This document shows positions 57,330 through 64,000 of a DNA stretch of 64,000 nucleotides, piece by piece. The stretch comes from Dromiciops gliroides. Taxonomy: Eukaryota; Chordata; Mammalia; Microbiotheria; Microbiotheriidae. Position 1 is the first letter of the stretch. Every line of letters starts with the position of its first letter. Both the position numbers and the translations under genes were made by a program. The DNA lies in NCBI RefSeq assembly GCF_019393635.1, contig NC_057861.1:538392211-538456210 (forward strand), in the 5' to 3' direction. Below the pieces are notes generated by a model. The model saw only the letters and a list, made by a program, of their open reading frames with translations. It ran no database searches and had not been told where the DNA came from.

Positions 57330-57860
57330 GCAGCTAGGTGGCACAATTGATAGAATGCTACACAGGGAGTCAGGGAGACCTGAGTTCAAATTCTACCTTA
57401 GGCATTTACTAACTGTAAGTTAGTAAATTTGTAAGTTGTTGTTTGTCCTTCATTCTTGAAGAGGACCATGACATTGAGGTGATGTCTTGACTTGCAGTGA
57501 ATTGGATTTAAATGAAGGGAGGCTGTGCAAGATCACCATCCTCACTCTTTCCTCCAGAGCCACCTGGGTTGAGTGGCAAGATATACATCAGGACAACTAG
57601 AGATGGCCTCAGATATTTAAGGCAGTTGGGGTTAAGTGATTTGCCCAGGGTTACCCAGCTAGTAAATGTCTGAGGTGAGATTTGAACTCAGGTCCTCCCA
57701 ACTTCAGGGCCAGTGCTCTATCTACTGTGCCACCCAACTGTCCCATGGTTAAATCATTTAAGCTCTCTTTGACTCAGTTTCCTCAACTGTAAAATGGAAA
57801 TAAAATCACCTAATTCCCAGGGTTGTTATGAGGATCAAATGAGATTTTATATATATGCAT
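57330..57860 (+). repeat. CORE/MIR-type SINE split by a long SINE
   Basis: The left half is GGCAGCTAGGTGGCACAATT to TTACTAACTG. The right half is GACTCAGTTTCCTCAACTGT to TTGTTATGAGGATCAAATGAG. The antisense long SINE lies between. Confidence 0.65.
57432..57745 (-). repeat. Long marsupial SINE, antisense, nested
   Basis: TTGTTGTTTGTCCTTCATTC, GAGGACCATGACATTGAGGT and, reversed head, ACTGTGCCACCCAACTGTCCC. Confidence 0.8.
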
Positions 57861-58034
57861 ATGTATGGACATGGATATGGATTTAGATGATATCAATAGA
57901 TTGATAGATCAATAGATAGATGTAGATGTAGATGTAGATAGATGTATATATATGAACTTTTATTTATACATGAACTCATTCATATACACATATATACATA
58001 CATGTGTATAAATACATACATACACACATACATA

Positions 58035-58066
<32 letters not shown>
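57845..58066. repeat. Compound TAGATA / ATACA / (TA)n repeat
   Basis: Several short-unit tracts in succession with an AT run at about 58040-58066. Confidence 0.85.
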
Positions 58067-58073
<7 letters not shown>

Positions 58074-58259
58074 CTTCATAAACCTTAAAATGCTACTTCT
58101 TGTTATTTGGAAGGGCAGAGAAAGGATGATAGCTTTGAATGTGAATCTCCGTCCAATATTTTGTTGTTGCTGTTGTGCTTATTTTGTTTTTAGAGTGGAC
58201 CTGTGATTTCATTGTGGAAGGTGAAAATTTTGATTAGCAAGATCCTTCTACCAATTTAG

Positions 58260-58420
58260 CTTAGCAACTTCTCTGAAATTTTGAGAATTGCTTTAGGACA
58301 CTCAGAGGTTAAGTCACTTCCCCAGAGTTATGGCAGCCAGTACACTTCACAGACAAGATTTGAATCCGGGTTTTCCTAATCCAAGATTGGCTCTCTAGGC
58401 ACCTATTTCATTCTGCCTCC
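58260..58420 (-). repeat. MIR-type SINE, antisense
   Basis: GAGGTTAAGTCACTTCCCCAG, CAGACAAGATTTGAATCCGG. Confidence 0.55.
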
Positions 58421-58754
58421 AGGTGTCCAGGATTTTAATACAACAAACAAAGTAACTTAGACAAACTGGGGATGGGAGAGGATGGAAGTGGGAGGGGTAG
58501 GGGGAAGCAACCGAGGGAAGGGGAAATATACTAGTCTTTCTGTTCTGGCTTTGGTGACTATCAATAAGTAGATTTAAGCAATGGGGAGCAATGGGCATTT
58601 CTGGTCTTGAAGCTGTTCCTAATACTTTTATTGTTTGGGACTAAGTAGGTACAGGGAAGGAGAAAGGTGAAAGGTCATGACCATACCAGGCTTATTTAAG
58701 GACACAAGACATGCACTTTAAGAAGGAAGGAAGAAGGGAGGGAGAGACAGAGGA

Positions 58755-59262
58755 AGTATGCTTCAATCTGCATTCATACTCCATCAGTTCTTTCTCTGAA
58801 GGTGGATTGCAGTTTTCATAATGAATCCTTCAGAATTGTCTTGGATCATTGTATTGCTGAGAATAGCTAAGTCATTCATAGTTAATCATCCTTATAACAT
58901 TGTTGCTACTGTGTACAGTGTTCTCCTGGTTCTGTTTACTTCACTTTGCATCAGTTCATATTATTCTTCCCAGGTTTTCTGAAATCACCCTGCTTGTCAT
59001 TTCATATAGCACAATAGTATTCCATTACATTCACATAGCACAACTTGTTCAGGCATTCCCTCACTGATAGGCATCCCCTCAATTTCCACAAAAGAGCCGC
59101 TATGTATATATTTTTACACATAAAGGTCCTTCCCCCCACCCCCTTATAAAAAAATCTCTTTGATATACAAACCTAGTAGTGGGATTGCATGGGTCCAAAG
59201 TACTCTCCAGAATGTTTTGATCCCTTCACAACTCCATCAACATTCACCAGACATTTTTAAGC
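58755..59262 (-). mobile_element. L1 3' region, antisense
   Basis: TTGGATCATTGTATTGCTGA, TTACTTCACTTTGCATCAGT, CAATAGTATTCCATTACATT, CAACATTCACCAG; the same order as the 62277 copy. Confidence 0.75.
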
Positions 59263-59470
59263 ACCTATTGTATACCAGGCATTGCTCAAGTGACTGAAAG
59301 GTAGCCAGGAGGAAAACAAGATTCCTAGACAGATTACCAAGTGTGACTCAAAAATCTGTCAAACCACAGTTACTCACTATGTCAGAACTGATATTCATTG
59401 AGTAAATTTGAGATGGGGAAATAACAGGTGAAATGAGGCAGGCTGAAGCAAAGGAGATACTAGGACCATG

Positions 59471-59471
<1 letters not shown>

Positions 59472-59503
<32 letters not shown>
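59472..59503. repeat. (CA)n microsatellite
   Basis: About 16 units, directly next to a mariner-like element. Confidence 0.9.
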
Positions 59504-59504
59504 T

Positions 59505-59582
59505 ATATAGGGTGTTTCAAATGTGTGTGGTAAGCTTTAATGCTTGATATGGCACCAAGACTTTCAGAACAACACTGCATAA
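59505..59582 (+). mobile_element. Mariner-type MITE, decayed
   Basis: TATAGGGTGTTTCAAATG at one side and CCAAGACTTTCAGAACAACA at the other form imperfect inverted arms around AAGCTTTAATGCTT, the layout of short palindromic mariner derivatives. Confidence 0.4.
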
Positions 59583-59689
59583 ATGGGAGTTGTAGTATAT
59601 GGGAACAGCCCTTGTAACATCTTGTCAGGATGCCTTGTTCCCTGGGTGGCCCCATGCTCTTCCCCACCCCCTTATAGGATCATGGGTTC

Positions 59690-59885
59690 ATAACTTTAGA
59701 TCTGGAAGGTGCTTTTAAGACTCCATATAATCCAACCACTTCATTTTTCAGGTGAAGAACCTGAAATCCATTGAGATTCAGTGACTCCCCCACAGGTCAC
59801 ATAGGAAAGTAAGTAGCAGAGAAGATTCAAACCCAGGTCCCTTGATTCTACATTCACCATTCTTTCCATTGTCCCATACTGGTTC
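59690..59885 (-). repeat. MIR-type SINE, antisense
   Basis: TCCATATAATCCAACCACTT, CACAGGTCACATAGGAAAGT, TTCAAACCCAGGTCCCTTGA. Confidence 0.55.
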
Positions 59886-60139
59886 CCTCATCTAGCAACT
59901 TCTTCTAGAGTAGCAGGTTCTGAGATGCCCATGATTCAGATATACTGTGCAAAACAATAGAATATTATAGAGCCTTTTCATCACTGCCCACAAGCCACTG
60001 ATTTATGGAGAGCAAGGGACACAGGAGACGAGCATTAGAAACCAGGTCATAATTGTATTTCTACACACATAGTCTTGGCAATAGAATGCAAGCTTGCAGA
60101 CAGTATCCCCATCTCTTAGCATCATGCCATGCACATAGT

Positions 60140-60480
60140 AGGCATTTTCTCTGGCTATCTCCCCTGCCTGGAATGCTCTCTCTCCTTATCTCTTCATCCC
60201 ACCTTCCTTGGCCTCCTTCAAGTCTCAATTAAAATCTCACCATCTATAGGAAGCCTTTTCCCCAATCTCTCTTCATTCAAGTGCCTTCTCTATGTTGATT
60301 ATGTCCTATTTATCCTGTATTATAGCTTGTTTGTACATCAGTATTTGCATGTTGTCTCCCCCATTAGATTCTGAGCTCCTTGAGGATAGGAACTGTCTTT
60401 TTCCTCTTTTTGTATTCCCAGCACTTACCTGAGACACATAGTAGGTGATTAATAAATGTATACTAACTGACTTCCTGAAT
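60140..60480 (+). mobile_element. L2 3' end, sense
   Basis: CCCTGCCTGGAATGCTCTCT, TCTCACCATCTATAGGAAGC, CTGAGCTCCTTGAGGATAGG, ending AATAAATGTATACTAACTGA. Confidence 0.7.
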
Positions 60481-60754
60481 TGAATTGACTTTCTCATACC
60501 AGGTCCTGCTGCACAGCTCTGGAGTCCTGCACTTACTCCATCAGGTACTGTTTGAATCACTTTGCTGCTATACTGTAACTCTGGTACCTGACTAGTATCC
60601 CAAACACCCAATTCTATACCCAATCTCCCAGACATCCCTAAGTTTCTATCCATGCTCCCTTAATCATTCTTCCCAGGCCAGCCTCTTAATCCCCAAACTG
60701 ACCAATGCCAAGCCCAAGGCTTCCAGACTGGATTCTAGAATTACAGGCATCTCT

Positions 60755-60930
60755 TATTATAAGATTATGGATCTAAAACTGGACAAGGTGTCAGATGCCC
60801 ACCCCCTCATTTCTTTTACAGATAAGGAGATAAGCTCAGAGAGGATAAGTGGCTAAATTGTCCAAGGTCACACAGGTGTTTGGACCAAAGGCCTTTGACC
60901 CCAAATCCAAGCACTTTTTCCACCTGAGGT
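60755..60930 (-). repeat. MIR-type SINE, antisense
   Basis: TTACAGATAAGGAGATAAGC, CCAAGGTCACACAGGTGTTT. Confidence 0.55.
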
Positions 60931-61329
60931 GCCCCATTTCTCTCCTTTTCCCTGTGGACCCTATAGTGTCCCAAGATCCTGAAGTATCCACTGGATGAAT
61001 TTAGCTTAGGACCAGGTATCAGGAATAGTTTCTACTTACACAATACCAGGCATCTACTGATCCCAAACAACTAAAACAGAAATGTTTCAAGTCTCAAGGT
61101 GATGGTAAGAATGTGAAGAACATAGTATTCTAGAGAAGCAAAAATCTGCAATCCTTGGAGCTCAGGAGTGTAGGGAGCTGGGATTTGGGTAGGTTTTCAG
61201 ATATGTAGAGATGAATCTGAACAAGCCATGATTTTTACAGAGAGTTTTCATGTACTCAATGTGAGACAAATGTTTATCTGTTTGTAACTGGTTTTAAAAA
61301 AACAAACAGACTTCCCACTTGAAAGGAGC

Positions 61330-61480
61330 ATGAGAAAGTGGATGGCAGAGAGAATTCATTCAGCAGGCCTGGGTTATAACCTGGACCTTTCACTATCTAG
61401 ATGTATGAACTAGGCAAGTGGCTCAATGTCTCTGGGCCTTGGTTGCTTCAACCGTAAAAGGACTGGTTTGTTATTGTCCT
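61330..61480 (+). repeat. MIR-type SINE
   Basis: CAGGCCTGGGTTATAACCTG and GTATGAACTAGGCAAGTGGC. Confidence 0.45.
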
Positions 61481-61494
61481 TAGAATAAAATATC

Positions 61495-61765
61495 ATTATT
61501 AGGTAACTAGGTAATACAATTAAATAGTCTTAGTTTTAGAGTCAGAAAGACCTGAGTTTGAATTTTCCATCGGACTCTTACTATCTATAAGATCCTGGGC
61601 AATTCACTTAACTTCTTTCTGCCTCAGTTTCCTCATCTATAAAATTGGGATGATAATTATAGTACCTACTTCCAGGGTTGGTATGAGAATCAAATGCAAT
61701 GATGGATGAAAAGTGTTTTGAAAACTTTCAAGTGCTTTATTAACTTTAACTATTAGTAATAGAAG
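61495..61765 (+). repeat. MIR-type SINE, nearly full length
   Basis: GTCAGAAAGACCTGAGTTTG, CCTCAGTTTCCTCATCTATA, AAGTGCTTTATTAACTTTAA. Confidence 0.6.
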
Positions 61766-62276
61766 TAGTACTCCTAGTTTTTGTGTATGGATGCCACAGA
61801 CTTCTAGTGGCATATAGCAATTACCACCTTTCTTCCAAGATTTTCTTCAGGTTGGCACACACTCAAAGCAATGCTAATACAGACACGCAGTGAAAGTCAC
61901 CTAGGTAATCAGGGTGCCTGGAGCTTTACTCCCCTGCTACAAAGAGGTCTCACCTGATTCTCTTGCTCTCCAGCTTCATTCACAGGATAAGAACCAAGCT
62001 AATGGGACTCCAGACGTTTGGACCCTACCTTTTAAAAATACAGTTTTCTTTGTTATTGTGGAGTTATTAACAAACAAAACACACACACACACACACACAT
62101 ACTTCCTCAAAGCTAGACAGGTGGTGATGACGTCATTAGAACTATTGGCAGACAGGGCTGTCTTCCTACCTGCCCCACAAATCAATTGCTTTGCTTTTAT
62201 TGTTTTTGTAAAAATATATATTTATACATTATATATTTCATTAAATATGTCCCAATTACATGTACGTTTTTAACAT

Positions 62277-62945
62277 TCACTTTAAAATGTATTTTATTTT
62301 TCCCCAATTAAATGTGAAAACAATGTTTAACATTAAAACAAAACAAAACATTTTGAGTTCTAAATTCTATCCCTCCCTCTTCTCTCCCCTTCCTGAGATG
62401 GTAAGCAATCAGATGTAGGTTATACATGTGCAGTCATGTAAAATATTCCCATGTTAGTCATTTTGTACAAGAAGACAAATAAAAAAAAAGAATGAAAGAA
62501 AGTGAAAAAGGGCATGCTTTAGTCTCTATTCAGACATATCAGTTCTTTGTCTGGAGACAGTATGCTTAGTCATTAGTCCTTTGGGATTGTCTTAAATCAT
62601 TGTATTGCTGAAAATAGCTAAGTCATTCATAGTTGTTCATTGAACAATATTGCTTTTACTGTGTACAAGGGTCTTCTTGTTCTGTTTACTTCACTTTGCA
62701 TCAGTTGATGTAAATCTTTCTAAGTTTTTCTGAAATCATCCTTCTTGTCATTTCTCCTAGTAAAATAATATTCTATCACAATCATATACCACAACTTGTT
62801 TATCCATTCTCCAATTGATGGCCATCCCTTTAATTTCCAATTCTTAGCCACAACAAAAAGAATTGCTATAAATATTTTTGTACAGATAAGTACTTCCTCC
62901 CCGCTCCCTTTTATTGATGTCTTTGGCATATAGACCTAGCAGTTT
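62277..62945 (-). mobile_element. L1 3' region, antisense
   Basis: CCCTCTTCTCTCCCCTTCCTG, GGTTATACATGTGCAGTCAT, TTTACTTCACTTTGCATCAG, CCATTCTCCAATTGATGGCC. It is the longest L1 piece in the window (about 670 bp) and carries no open reading frame of note. Confidence 0.8.
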
Positions 62946-63021
62946 GCTTTGCTTTCCTAATGGTGGTAACACTACCAGTCTATGATTTTAAATATTAAAC
63001 TAGACTTAGAATACAATTCAC

Positions 63022-63273
63022 CAGGTATCTGTGATGCTGTCACTACATGTGGGAATTCTCGAGAGGTTCCACTGTTAAATTTTCAGTGAGAGTATTTAAC
63101 TCTTCAGAAATCCCTAAACACTACAAATCAGGCCTTGATTTCTTGTTTTATTGATTGTGTAGATTTAAGGAAGTGTTAATAATGCAGATTAAACCTATAA
63201 ATATGTATAGGTTTCCCCACCCCCACTCGTGCCCTGGAAAGCCTGGCTGTTAAACATTCACTAGCACACCACT
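63022..63273 (+). mobile_element. hAT-type DNA transposon
   Basis: CAGGTATCTGTGATGCTGTC at the left, CACTACAAATCAGGCCTTGA in the core, GGCTGTTAAACATTCACTAG and CACACCACTA at the right. Third copy of the 26941/36157 family. Confidence 0.5.
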
Positions 63274-63379
63274 ATTTTGCTCTAACCTAATGCTAACCTA
63301 ATGAACTCAGCATCTGGGCAGTAGAAGGCAGGGAATGAAATCATGGACAGATTGGAGGCCTGGTAACTGTTGGTTAACA

Positions 63380-63480
63380 GCAACAACAATAAATTTATAC
63401 TTATATAACGCTCTAAGGTTTGCAGAGTGCTTTCCACCCATTTATCTCATTCAAGTCTCACAATACCCCTCCCACCAAAT
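63380..63480 (-). repeat. MIR-type CORE-SINE fragment
   Basis: CTCTAAGGTTTGCAGAGTGC and TTATCTCATTCAAGTCTCAC. Confidence 0.45.
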
Positions 63481-63639
63481 GCAGATCACAATGCCTGTAG
63501 GTTTCAGTGAATCACCCTGGCCATGACCCTCTCTGAGTTTAATTTGACTGGTTGGCATATGACTGGCATGTCTCCAGTTGGACGCATTTTGAAGTTTGCA
63601 AGGATTTTAAAACACTGCTGGCATTCATAAAATGCTTTA

Positions 63640-63794
63640 ACATAGCTTGGTGGATAGAACATTGAACTTGAAGTCAGGAAGACATACGATCAAATCCCAC
63701 CTCAGGCACTTACTAGTTATGTGACCCAGGGCAAGTCCCCTAACCTCTCTGTGTGTTCCTCATCCATAAAATGGTTATTATAAAAATACCTCCT
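63640..63794 (+). repeat. MIR/CORE-SINE, split by a younger SINE
   Basis: GTGGATAGAACATTGAACTTG, TATGTGACCCAGGGCAAGTC; its ATACCTCC site received the next SINE. Confidence 0.6.
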
Positions 63795-63960
63795 GGGGGC
63801 AGCTTGGTGGTGCAGTGGTTAAAGCGCTGGCCCTGGATTCAGGAGTACCTGAGTTCAAATCTGGCCTCAGACACTTGACACTTACTAGCTGTGTGACCCT
63901 GGGCAAGTCACTTAACCCCCATTGCCCTGTTCCGCACCACCCCCCAAAAAAAGAAAAAAT
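63795..63960 (+). repeat. CORE-SINE
   Basis: Complete copy with an A-rich tail. Flanks AAAATACCTCCT and AAAAGTACCTCT are the duplication. Confidence 0.88.
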
Positions 63961-64000
63961 AAAAGTACCTCTTTCACATTGGTCCTCTATGAGAATGAAG

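Overview
The window is a piece of a marsupial chromosome. The main evidence is the repeat content: dozens of copies of a tRNA-derived CORE-SINE that starts GGGGCAGCTAGGTGGCACAG and ends in CTTAACCCCAATTGCCTCACC or CTCATTGCCC. Alongside these are RTE-tailed SINEs, 3'-truncated L1 copies with a marsupial-type 3' end, old L2 and L3/CR1 LINEs, MIR-type SINEs, hAT-type MITEs and endogenous retroviral LTRs. Many of the CORE-SINE copies have near-perfect target-site duplications. The high copy number and good preservation of this SINE (it looks like the WSINE1/MAR1 group) suggest an Australian marsupial, but the species is not settled by what I can see.

I can support one protein-coding gene: an intact three-exon forkhead gene on the minus strand at 16793-18954, identified as FOXL3. 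The exons join in frame with canonical GT/AG sites into a 252-residue protein. It has a short acidic N-terminus, a complete forkhead domain, a run of seven arginines and a C-terminal Groucho/TLE-binding (EH1-type) motif. Exon 1 lies in a CpG-rich block. Intron 1 carries a very long pure simple repeat, which reads as (GA)n followed upstream by (AGGAG)n in the transcript sense.

Layout. 1-13 kb: dense repeats (MIR/CORE-SINEs, L2, a nested L1, a solo LTR inside an L2 at 4.7-5.3 kb, a mosaic L3/CR1 at 9.3-11.8 kb carrying a MIR, an LTR and a hAT MITE). 13-20.2 kb: repeat-poor, single-copy-looking sequence around FOXL3, with the likely 3' flank or UTR at 13-16.8 kb and the CpG block and promoter side at 18.4-19.3 kb. 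20-64 kb: no gene recognised; L2 remnants, SINEs, hAT elements with 8-bp duplications, the 3' part of a provirus with its LTR (about 32.2-33.1 kb), a related solo LTR (46.8-47.2 kb), L1 3' ends and microsatellites. Several microsatellites grow directly out of SINE tails.

The biology in the window therefore centres on one germ-line-related transcription factor gene in an otherwise gene-free landscape. I found no CRISPR array, operon, RNA gene or second coding locus. The nested insertions allow relative dating: L2, L3 and MIR first, then hAT, LTR and L1, then CORE-SINE.
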